From NCBI GenBank assembly GCA_947475065.1, contig CANJLB010000006.1, forward strand, positions 1-64,000: a stretch of DNA of 64,000 nucleotides. Reading direction: 5' to 3'. Position 1 is the first letter of the stretch, and each line of letters opens with the position of its first letter. Of this stretch, positions 46,389-53,879 are shown piece by piece. Under the pieces are notes generated by a model. The model was not told the DNA's origin and searched no databases. It saw only the letters and a program-made list of their open reading frames with translations. Position numbers and translations under genes: made by a program. The DNA comes from Opitutia bacterium (lineage in GTDB: Bacteria > Verrucomicrobiota > Verrucomicrobiia > Opitutales > Opitutaceae).

Positions 46389-47342
46389 TCAGGTGCGGGT
46401 GAGCACGGCCTTGGATCCGACGACCGGCGGTGTGTCAGCCGCAGACACGTCTGCGGCGGCTTCGGTTTCGGCCGGTGTCGCGCCGCTCTGGGCGCGCTGG
46501 CGGCGGCTTTTGACCATCGCGTCGCTCGTGCGGTCGCACCAGCGGATGAATGCGCACGGCTGCGGGCTGGTAAACTCGTCGGCCTGCCATTCGGTGCCAT
46601 CCATGTAGAGCGATTTGGGCAGGATGAACGTGCCGAACGTCCAGTCGGCCACCGGCAGCGTGAAAAAGCCCGAGATCGCCTCGTTGCAGTCAATCACGGC
46701 GTGGTGGCGCAGGTGGAAGCTGTAAACCTTGCGCCAGAACCAGCCAAGACGCGGATGCTCGATCAGCGGGGCCCAAGTCTCAAACGACCAGTGCTCGATG
46801 GCGTGAAACGTCTCGTAGAGACAGAGCGACGCGGTGATGGCACCGTAGCCCGCAAAAAACCACGGAAACGACGGCGCGAGCCACTGGAGCACCACCAGCA
46901 GCGGCGTGACAAACACCGCAAAGCCCACCAGCGTGAACCACGGGAAAAACGACGCCTCGCCCTGCTCCTTCGTCGTGATCGGATAGATGTTTTCGACATA
47001 CGGCACATCGCGCCCGCCTGGCGTGCGCCGGCGCGCGATGCGGGTGAGGTTGTGATGCAGGGTGTGTTGCCGATAGAGACGGCTGAGCAGCGGAATCACC
47101 GGCTTGTGCAGCACATAGCGGTGAAAAAAGAATTCGACGAAGCAGTTGAACAGCGTGAAAACGAGAAATGCCCCCGCGAACCGGCCAAACGTGGTTCCGA
47201 CCTGGGCCTGCCACACGGCCGCGGGCGCGAGCAGCCAGAGCAGCCCGGCCAGCCCCGCCAGCGAGATGGCGACGGTGAACAGGAAGAGCGGAAGGGAGAA
47301 CTTCTCCTCGACGTGCGCACGGGGCGCGGAAGGTTGGGACAT
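46389..47342 (-). CDS. Sterol desaturase/fatty acid hydroxylase superfamily protein
   Basis: A 317-residue membrane di-iron enzyme. His boxes are in order: HRYVLH, HTLHHN, ETFHAIEH and FHLRHHAVIDC, separated by helices. This is the fatty acid hydroxylase (PF04116) pattern; lipids, carotenoids or sterol-like molecules are usual substrates. The C-terminal 40 residues (AQSGATPAETEAAADVSAAD) are low-complexity and partly encoded by a CCGCAGAC/GTCTGCGG palindrome (46439-46456). ATG 47342 is used; the frame extends further upstream without sense. Confidence 0.88.
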   Translation of the reverse strand: MSQPSAPRAHVEEKFSLPLFLFTVAISLAGLAGLLWLLAPAAVWQAQVGTTFGRFAGAFLVFTLFNCFVEFFFHRYVLHKPVIPLLSRLYRQHTLHHNLTRIARRRTPGGRDVPYVENIYPITTKEQGEASFFPWFTLVGFAVFVTPLLVVLQWLAPSFPWFFAGYGAITASLCLYETFHAIEHWSFETWAPLIEHPRLGWFWRKVYSFHLRHHAVIDCNEAISGFFTLPVADWTFGTFILPKSLYMDGTEWQADEFTSPQPCAFIRWCDRTSDAMVKSRRQRAQSGATPAETEAAADVSAADTPPVVGSKAVLTRT

Positions 47343-47538
47343 AAGGGGAACCCTGACACAGGCGGCGGACAAGGCAACCGCCGAAACAGGGGAGGCGGTA
47401 ATTTTTTCGGGTGTAAAATTGAACATAAATGGCCGTCCGACCCGGCAGCCCATGCGCCCGGACTGCAAGGCAGTTGGATTCGCACGCATCCACCTTGGGC
47501 GTTGCCAACCTCCGTCGCGTCCGCGAGAACGCCCGCCC

Positions 47539-48165
47539 ATGCAGGAAATTTTCCACAACATCTGGGCCGGCCTGATCGGCGGCTCGCGGCTCGATGTGGC
47601 CAACCTCGTCCTCGGCATCGCCGGCGTCTGGCTGATGGTCCGGCTGAGCCTGTGGGCGTTTCCTGTCGGGTTGGCGGCGGTCATAGTTCAGGCAAAGCTG
47701 TTTTGGCAGGCGCGATTATATGCCGACGCAGCCGTGCAGGTTTTTTTCTTCGTCGCGCTGGCCTACGGCTGGTGGCATTGGGTGCGCGGACGCGGTGCGG
47801 CACCAGAGCTGCCTGTCACCCGACTCACGTGGGGTGCCCGGCTGCTCGTCGTTGGAATTACGGTGGACGCAGCGTTGCTGTGGGCACTTTGCTTGCTCGG
47901 CTGGACGAATGATGTGATGCCGTTTCGTGACGCATTCATCGCGGCGTTCAGCGTTGCGGGGCAGGTGCTCCAAGCACGAAAAAACATCGAAAACTGGCCG
48001 GTGTGGATCGCCGTGGACCTTGTCGCCATCGCCTCCTACTGGCAGGCCGATCTCGCCTTCACAGCGTTTCTCTACGCCGTCTATCTGGCGCTGGCCTTCG
48101 GCGGCTGGCGGTCGTGGCATCGGGCCATGCGGGCGCAAGGCGCGCATGTGGCCCAGGGAGCCTGA
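47539..48165 (+). CDS. pnuC: PnuC-type nicotinamide riboside transporter
   Basis: A 208-residue membrane protein with about seven helices. The C-terminal half reads QVLQARKNIENWPVWIAVDL, then VAIASYWQADLAFTAFLYAV and YLALAFGGWRSW, the PnuC signature. PnuC facilitates nicotinamide riboside uptake; PnuT (thiamine) relatives look similar. No TPP or NAD riboswitch was recognised in the 196-bp leader, so the exact vitamin is uncertain. Confidence 0.87.
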   Translation: MQEIFHNIWAGLIGGSRLDVANLVLGIAGVWLMVRLSLWAFPVGLAAVIVQAKLFWQARLYADAAVQVFFFVALAYGWWHWVRGRGAAPELPVTRLTWGARLLVVGITVDAALLWALCLLGWTNDVMPFRDAFIAAFSVAGQVLQARKNIENWPVWIAVDLVAIASYWQADLAFTAFLYAVYLALAFGGWRSWHRAMRAQGAHVAQGA

Positions 48166-48324
48166 CCGCAGCAAAGGCCGCTTCCCAAAAACCAGTAGAT
48201 CCATGGCGTGCCTGACCTGATGCCGGCCTCGCCTCGCGGCGCTGGATTCTCAGTGCTGGACACCGCCCAACGCCTGGCTTTTTCTGCCGGCCGCTCCTTT
48301 CCCCCCTTTCCTCCACCGTTCCCC

Positions 48325-48834
48325 ATGGCTGCCACCACCAAACCCATCCCCGACGGCTTCCACACCGCCACGCCCTATCTGACCGTACGCGATGCGGCGA
48401 AGGCGATCGAGTTTTACCAGCGCGCTTTCGGCGCGGCCGAACGTGGGCGCCTCCCGATGCCGGACGGCAAGGTCGGCCATGCGGAGCTCATGATCGGCAA
48501 TTCCATCGTGATGATGGCGGACGAGTTTCCGGATTACGGCAGCCACTCCCCGCAGACGCTCAACGGCACCACCGTCGGCCTCGCGCTCTATGTGGAAGAT
48601 GTGGACGCGGCGTTCGCCCGCGCGGTGGCGGCGGGCGCGACTATCAAGGAGCCCGTGACCGACAAATTCTGGGGCGACCGCAGCGGCACCCTCATGGATC
48701 CGTTCGGCCACCGGTGGATGCTGCTGACCCACCGCGAGGACGTTTCGCTGGAGGAAATGAAAAACCGGATGGCAAAAATGTTCGCCGCCGGGGCGGGGCA
48801 GAAAAAGGATGCGTGCAGCGATGCAAAGCCGTGA
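48325..48834 (+). CDS. VOC family protein (PhnB/glyoxalase-like)
   Basis: A 169-residue protein with paired beta-alpha-beta-beta-beta modules. TPYLTVRDAAKAIEFYQRAF starts the fold; VGHAELMIGNSIVMMADEFP and DRSGTLMDPFGHRWMLLTH follow. The latter is typical of PhnB-like glyoxalase/bleomycin-resistance proteins. Metal ligands and substrate cannot be assigned. Confidence 0.87.
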   Translation: MAATTKPIPDGFHTATPYLTVRDAAKAIEFYQRAFGAAERGRLPMPDGKVGHAELMIGNSIVMMADEFPDYGSHSPQTLNGTTVGLALYVEDVDAAFARAVAAGATIKEPVTDKFWGDRSGTLMDPFGHRWMLLTHREDVSLEEMKNRMAKMFAAGAGQKKDACSDAKP

Positions 48835-48873
48835 ACGCAACCGGCGGGCGCCCAGTCATCCAGGAGCGGCTTT

Positions 48874-50301
48874 TCAGAGCAATTTTCCCGGCTGGTAGCT
48901 CCCGGCGCCGGCAACTTTTCTCGCGAGCGGAGCGACGGTGCGTGCGAAGGTGTCGGCTTGCTGCGGGGCGGCGCCGACGAAGCGTTTGGCGTCGCGCAAC
49001 AACGCGGCTAGCTTGGCGCGCGGGAGGCCGAGGCGGGAGTCGGCGGCAAGGCGGTTGAGCAATTCCGGCTCCGCGCCGGCACGAATCGCGGCGGCGGCGG
49101 CCAGCGCGTGCTCCTTGATGGCGGCGTGCGCCGTCTCACGGCCCGCACCGGCCTTCACCGCCTCCATCAACATCGTCGTCGTGGCCAGGAAGGGCAGGTT
49201 GCGCTCGCTTTCGGCGGCGATGACCGCAGGAAACACCGTCAATTGGCTGAGCACGGTCAGGAACGTTTCCAGCAGGCCGTCAACGGCGTAGAATGCGTCG
49301 GGCAGCGCCACGCGGCGGACCACCGAACATGAGACGTCGCCCTCGTTCCACTGGTGGCCGGCGAGCGCGGCGGTCATCGTCACGTAACCTGAAAGGATGG
49401 TGGAGAAGCCGCAAATCCGCTCGCAATTGCGCGCGTTGACCTTGTGGGGCATCGCGGAGGAGCCGACCTGCCCCTTCTGGAAACCCTCGGTGAGGAGCCC
49501 CTGTCCGGCCATGAGGCGCAGCGTCGTGGCAAAGCTGGCCGCCGCCGCGCCGACCTGATGCAGCGCGCTCACCACCTCGAAATCGAGCGAGCGCGGATAG
49601 ACCTGCCCGACGGCGAAAAGCGCGTGACGGAACCCAAGGTGGCGGAGCACGCGCTGCTCAAGGCGAGCGACTTTCTTCGCATCGCCGCCGAGAAGCGTAA
49701 GCTGGTCCAGCTGGGTGCCGACCGCGCCCTTGAGGCCGCGCACGGGATAACGCGCCGTCAGCCCGTCGAGGCGGGTGAAGGCGAGCAGCAGCTCCTGCCC
49801 GAACATGGCGAAACGTTTGCCAAGCGTGGTGGGCTGGGCGGCGACGTTGTGCGTGCGGCCCGTGAGCATGAGCGCGCGATACTGCCTGGCCCGGCGGGCG
49901 AGGCCGAGAAGCGCGGCGGCGGTTTTCAGGCGCACGACGCCCAGCGCGCGGGCGACCTGGAGCTGCTCGACGTTTTCCGTCAGGTCGCGCGAGGTTAGGC
50001 CCAGGTGGATGTGCTCGCGTCCGGCGAGGGCGTTGAACTCCTCGATGCGCGCCTTCACGTCGTGGAGCGTGACGCGTTCACGGGCATCAAGGCTGGCGAG
50101 GTTGATGCGGCCCTTGGCGAGCTCGTAGTCGGCGATGGCGGCGGCGGGGATGGCGACGCCGAGGTCGCGCTGCGCCTTCATCACCGCGATCCAGTAGTCG
50201 CGCTCAAGTACGACGCGGCCGGCGGGTGACCAGATGTCACGCATGGCAGGCGAGGCATAGCGGTCGGCGAGGACGTTGGGGATGGGCGCGGGCTTGGGCA
50301 T
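48874..50301 (-). CDS. purB: Adenylosuccinate lyase PurB
   Basis: A 475-residue fumarase-superfamily lyase acting twice in purine synthesis. HIHLGLTSRDLTENVEQLQV contains the catalytic TS-x-D region, and the signature GSSAMPHKVNARNCERI gives the mobile loop Ser. Other typical parts are RYPVRGLKGAVGTQ and the C-terminal helices. Start ATG 50301 (MPKPAPIPN). It belongs to the longer PurB subgroup. Confidence 0.95.
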   Translation of the reverse strand: MPKPAPIPNVLADRYASPAMRDIWSPAGRVVLERDYWIAVMKAQRDLGVAIPAAAIADYELAKGRINLASLDARERVTLHDVKARIEEFNALAGREHIHLGLTSRDLTENVEQLQVARALGVVRLKTAAALLGLARRARQYRALMLTGRTHNVAAQPTTLGKRFAMFGQELLLAFTRLDGLTARYPVRGLKGAVGTQLDQLTLLGGDAKKVARLEQRVLRHLGFRHALFAVGQVYPRSLDFEVVSALHQVGAAAASFATTLRLMAGQGLLTEGFQKGQVGSSAMPHKVNARNCERICGFSTILSGYVTMTAALAGHQWNEGDVSCSVVRRVALPDAFYAVDGLLETFLTVLSQLTVFPAVIAAESERNLPFLATTTMLMEAVKAGAGRETAHAAIKEHALAAAAAIRAGAEPELLNRLAADSRLGLPRAKLAALLRDAKRFVGAAPQQADTFARTVAPLARKVAGAGSYQPGKLL

Positions 50302-50358
50302 GGCGTCCGACGAGTGAAACAGGATGGTCCGTGGGGGCGACAATCTTTTTGCCGGGTG

Positions 50359-50517
50359 GATAGGTGGGGGCGCATCTCAGTTTCTTGCACCTGGGTCGGC
50401 GGTCTGCTCGTAGCGCGGTCAGCCTGACCGCGTTTCCGAGCAGCACGGTCAGACTGACCGTGCTAAGGCCCGGCGCGCATGGGCGGTTGCAAGAAACGAG
50501 ATGCGCCCGATAGGTGG
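50359..50517. mobile_element. MITE-like element with 9-bp target duplication
   Basis: The 141-bp element spans 50368-50508. Its 24-bp ends are near-perfect inverted repeats: the left starts GGGCGCATCTCAGTTTCTTG and the right end, read inward, starts GGGCGCATCTCGTTTCTTG; they differ by one insertion each. The perfect 9-bp direct repeat GATAGGTGG abuts both sides (50359-50367 and 50509-50517). Inside are palindromes CGCGGTCAG-C-CTGACCGCG (50414-50432) and one with arms AGCACGGTCAG (50442-50464), plus CTGCTCG/CGAGCAG arms enclosing the first. It has no coding capacity and would need a transposase in trans. It occupies the 340-bp gap between purB and holA, which otherwise holds no gene. Confidence 0.85.
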
Positions 50518-50641
50518 ATTCAACGACCTTTGCCTCGGATCAATTTCCGACCGCCCCGCACTTCGATGTCTTTTCGTTGTCTTCCGACCAAGTCCAATGC
50601 TGCGGAGCAAGCCCACCGCTCATGCGCAAGGTTAACACAAG

Positions 50642-51745
50642 TCAAGCCGTGCTCAGACACCGTACCGCCACGTCACGAAGGACCGCCTCCTGCTCACGGG
50701 GGCGGGCGATAATTTCCTCGAAGGCGGCGACAAACTCCTGCTGGTTGTCAATCAGGCGGCGCAACGCGGGGAGTTTCGCGCCTCCGGCGAGCTTGCCCAG
50801 ATACCACGGGTTTTGTGTGAAAAGATGGTAGGAACTTTTTTCCGTCGCGCCAGTGAAATGCGCCGCGTAGGCCGCCTGCGCACGGGGCAGGCCGTCGAGC
50901 CCACGCAGGCCGACTCGCACGTCGCCGGCGTCGAGCAGCGCGCGTACTTGGAGGAGGAGGCGGTTGCGGTTTTGCAACGAACTGATGACGGGGCGCGCGT
51001 CACCGCCTGCGAAGAAGTGCCGTTGGAGCGCGGCGAGCGTCCAGCGCAGGTCGCCGCTGAAAAACGCCTCCGCCGCCTCAAAAAAATCGCCTTCGGCCAC
51101 ATTGGGCGTGAGCTCGCCGACCTGGGCCTCGGTGATGGTCGCACCCTCGACCGCGTAGGTGGCGAGCTTGTGCGTCTCGGCGATGAGGAGGCGCGTGTTG
51201 GTCCCAACCTTGGCCAGGAGCAACTGGAGCGCGTCGGGCTCGAACGAGACCCCGAGCGTGCGGGCCTCGGCCAGCACGACGCCGGCGAGCGCCTCGGCCG
51301 CGCCTTCGCCGTCGCCACCGATGAGCGTGCACTCGGCATTTTTCTCGCACCACTTGGGAAACGAGCGGCGGCGGTCCACCGGCGCGGCGGTGATGAGCAC
51401 GGCGGTCTCGGCGGGATTGGTCCGTTCCAGCAGCGCCTGCAAATCTTCGACCAGCTTGAGCGTGCCCTCGGCACGGCCGGTCACCGTGTCGGCGAGGAAG
51501 TTCACGTCCTTGAGCCAGACGACACGCCGTCCGCCAAACATGGGGACGGTCTGGATGCTCTCGCGGAGGCGGTTCACGGCGATCTCGACCTCGCCCATGT
51601 TGCCGGCGAACCCGCTGATGATCTCACGCGAAAACTCATCCGCACCCGCCTCGGCCACGAGCGAGTCAAACCGCTCACGCCCAAGCCGGCCGACGAGAAA
51701 GTCGTCGGCTCCGCAGACGAAGGCGAAGGGCTTGGCGGCGGGCAT
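50642..51745 (-). CDS. holA: DNA polymerase III delta subunit HolA
   Basis: A 367-residue clamp-loader subunit. The N-terminal part FAFVCGADDFLVGRLGRERF, the TVPMFGGRRVVWLKDVNFLA segment and ETAVLITAAPVDRRRSFPKW are typical of HolA. The C-terminal region has the GDFFEAAEAFFSGDLRWTLA and LQNRNRLLLQVRALLDAG helices. It opens the sliding clamp within the clamp-loader complex. ATG 51745 fits the family start. Confidence 0.9.
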   Translation of the reverse strand: MPAAKPFAFVCGADDFLVGRLGRERFDSLVAEAGADEFSREIISGFAGNMGEVEIAVNRLRESIQTVPMFGGRRVVWLKDVNFLADTVTGRAEGTLKLVEDLQALLERTNPAETAVLITAAPVDRRRSFPKWCEKNAECTLIGGDGEGAAEALAGVVLAEARTLGVSFEPDALQLLLAKVGTNTRLLIAETHKLATYAVEGATITEAQVGELTPNVAEGDFFEAAEAFFSGDLRWTLAALQRHFFAGGDARPVISSLQNRNRLLLQVRALLDAGDVRVGLRGLDGLPRAQAAYAAHFTGATEKSSYHLFTQNPWYLGKLAGGAKLPALRRLIDNQQEFVAAFEEIIARPREQEAVLRDVAVRCLSTA

Positions 51746-51751
51746 GGAGAG

Positions 51752-51940
51752 GAGAAATGCGGAATGCGGATTTCGGAGCGCGGAATGGAAACCGGAAGTT
51801 GGCCGCAAAGAGGAGCAAAAGCCGCAAAAATATTCGGCGGGCGGAAGGAACAAGCGCGGAGATTTTTTAAGGGTGAAACCAGGAACCCAGGGGCCGGACT
51901 GTTCCAAGTTTTATTCCTGGCCTCATGGCTTCCTGCTTCG
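51752..51940. repeat. Composite word-repeat spacer upstream of holA
   Basis: Three word types follow each other: GAAATGCGGAATGCGGATTT (like 2053-2188), GCCGCAAAGAGGAGC with AAAAGCCGCAAA (like 45652-45761), then a dyad of AACCAGGAACCCAGG (about 51877) against ATTCCTGGCC and TGGCTTCCTGCTTC (about 51913-51939). The last arm runs into the HAD gene and encodes its final residues and stop. Confidence 0.7.
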
Positions 51941-52672
51941 GTTGATTTTCTTCTGAGTCGCAGCGCCCCACTCGGCGACGACGGCCGGCAGGTCGCGCAG
52001 GCTTTTCAACTCGAAGAAACGGTCGGCGGCGCGCGGAGTTTCGGCGGTGCGCTCGTGCGCCCAGAGGAGATGATAGGGCACGTGCGCGCCGGCCCCGCCC
52101 AGCGCGAGCACGGGGAGAATGTCGCTCTTGAGCGAGTTGCCCACCATCAGGAAATTTTCCGGCAGGATGGCGTGGCGGCGCAGGAGATCGGCGTAGGCCG
52201 GCCCGTGTTTGTCGGCGAGGATTTCGACATGGTGAAAATGCGCGGCGAGGCCGGAGCGGGCGAGCTTGCTCTGCTGGTCGCGGAGGTCGCCCTTGGTGAT
52301 GAGCAGCAGGCGGTGCGCGCCGGCGGCGGAGAGCGCGGCCAGCGTTTCCGCCGCGCCGTCCAGGAGCTCGACCGGGTGGTCGAGCATCGCACGTCCGAGG
52401 TCGAGCAGGTGCTGGATCTCGTCGGCGGAAATCTGACGGGCGGAGAGATGGATGGCGGTCTCGATGGCGGAGAGCGTGAAGCTCTTCACCCCATAGCCAT
52501 AGGGTCCGAGGTTGCGGAGCTCGGTGGCGAGGAGCTCGCGCTCAACGGTGGCCGCGTCGTGGTAGCGCGCGAGCAGCGCGCCGAAGCGGGCGTGCATCGT
52601 GGCGAAAAGATCCTCGTTGCGCCAGAGGGTGTCGTCGGCGTCGAAACCGATGGCAAATTCGCGGGCGGGCAT
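51923..52672 (-). CDS. HAD superfamily hydrolase
   Basis: A 249-residue phosphatase-like protein. Motif I is FDADDTLW (Asp11 nucleophile, Asp13 acid/base), motif II lies in LLLITKGDL, and motif III/IV in FLMVGNSLKSDILPVLALGG. An alpha-helical cap lies between. The substrate is unknown. The last residues (RSRKP) and the stop are encoded by a word-repeat arm. Divergent from the TPR gene across 257 bp that hold no gene. Confidence 0.9.
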   Translation of the reverse strand: MPAREFAIGFDADDTLWRNEDLFATMHARFGALLARYHDAATVERELLATELRNLGPYGYGVKSFTLSAIETAIHLSARQISADEIQHLLDLGRAMLDHPVELLDGAAETLAALSAAGAHRLLLITKGDLRDQQSKLARSGLAAHFHHVEILADKHGPAYADLLRRHAILPENFLMVGNSLKSDILPVLALGGAGAHVPYHLLWAHERTAETPRAADRFFELKSLRDLPAVVAEWGAATQKKINRSRKP

Positions 52673-52929
52673 GGGGCAAGTGGAAACGGCGGCGGCGCGG
52701 CGGGCAAGCCTGAGCCTCAGCGGGGGTCGTGCTCGGCGAGCGCACGGATGGCCTGAGGGGAATTTGGAAGACAGTGACCAGGCAGCCTGCTACAACGAGC
52801 CAAGCTGGCAAATTTGCTTTAGAAGGGCCGTTACGGGATATTAGGGCCGACAAAAACACCCGGTTGCGCTGTGCGACCGATTTGTCATCATCAAGGCCTT
52901 CCTTTCACTCCTGTCGATCTGAACGGCCC

Positions 52930-53829
52930 ATGTCTTCCCTCAAATCATTCATCCAACTCTGCGGCGTGGCGCTGCTCGTTGTGATCCCGTTGCAAGCGGC
53001 GGCGCCAGCGAAGGCGATCCCGCCCGCCGCCGAGTCCAAGGCCCAGACCGAGCTTAAGGCACTGGTCGATCGGCAGCATGCATTGCTGGCGATGGCGGAC
53101 AAGGCCACCGACGCCGCCAGCCTTGAAGATTTGCGGCCGAAATTCCAGAAGCTCGTCAATGACTACGAACAATACCTCGGGGACCACCCAACGGTTGCCG
53201 TCGGCTATGTGAGCTACGCGCTGCTGCTGGGCAAGCCGGTGCTGGGGGAACGCCGCCGGGCCGCCGCGCTGCTGCTCAAGGCCAATGACCTCGACCCTGA
53301 CCTGCCGGTTGTCAAAAATCAGCTCGGCAACTATCTCGCCGAGGAAGGCCGCCTGGTGGAGGCGGTGAACTATTTTCTCGCCGCCGTGCGGCTCGCTCCG
53401 GAGGAGCCGCTCTACCACTACCAGCTCGGCACGCTGCTCAGCGAAGGGCGCGATGATTTCCTAAAAAGCGGCGAATGGACCCGTCCGACGCTGGACCGGG
53501 CGATGCAGGACGCATTCCGGCAGGCGGCGGCGCTCGCGCCGGCACGGATCGAGTTCACCTACCGCTACGGCGAGTCGTTTTATGAAGTGGAAAACGCCGA
53601 CTGGGACACGGCACTCCAATTCTGGCGCGGCTTGGAATCGCGGGTGAAGGCGGGCGTGGAACGGCAAACGGTGTGGCTGCACGAAGCCAACGTGCTGCTC
53701 AAGCAGGGTAAAGCCGCCGAGGCTCGCAGGCAGCTCGGCGCCGTGAATGAGCCGGCCCTGCAAAAGCAGAAGGAGAAGCTCACGGCACAAATGCCGGCTG
53801 AAGGAAAGACCGAAGGGCTGAAGGACTGA
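52930..53829 (+). CDS. Exported tetratricopeptide-repeat protein
   Basis: A 299-residue protein with a signal peptide (FIQLCGVALLVVIPLQAAAP) and several TPR-like helical pairs, for example YGESFYEVENADWDTALQFW and LPVVKNQLGNYLAEEGRLVE then AVNYFLAAVRLAPE. Such proteins act as periplasmic or surface scaffolds; the partner is unknown. The C-terminal GKTEGLKD and the stop are encoded by a GGGCTGAAGGACTGAAGG word repeat. Confidence 0.8.
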   Translation: MSSLKSFIQLCGVALLVVIPLQAAAPAKAIPPAAESKAQTELKALVDRQHALLAMADKATDAASLEDLRPKFQKLVNDYEQYLGDHPTVAVGYVSYALLLGKPVLGERRRAAALLLKANDLDPDLPVVKNQLGNYLAEEGRLVEAVNYFLAAVRLAPEEPLYHYQLGTLLSEGRDDFLKSGEWTRPTLDRAMQDAFRQAAALAPARIEFTYRYGESFYEVENADWDTALQFWRGLESRVKAGVERQTVWLHEANVLLKQGKAAEARRQLGAVNEPALQKQKEKLTAQMPAEGKTEGLKD

Positions 53830-53835
53830 AGGGCT
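53810..53835. repeat. GGCTGAAGGA-type word block at a gene end
   Basis: The words GACCGAAGGGCTGAAGGAC and TGAAGGGCTG cover the last codons and stop of the TPR gene. They are the same words as in the atp spacers (32911, 35482). Only one arm is visible here; no paired right arm was found before mrdA. Confidence 0.6.
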
Positions 53836-53879
53836 GCCGTGAAGCGGCGGATTCACAGCTCCGGGTATCTCCGGGAGCA

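Noticed and set aside
47343-47538. Vitamin riboswitch in front of pnuC
   Set aside because: The TPP core and NAD-type riboswitch motifs were looked for and not found.
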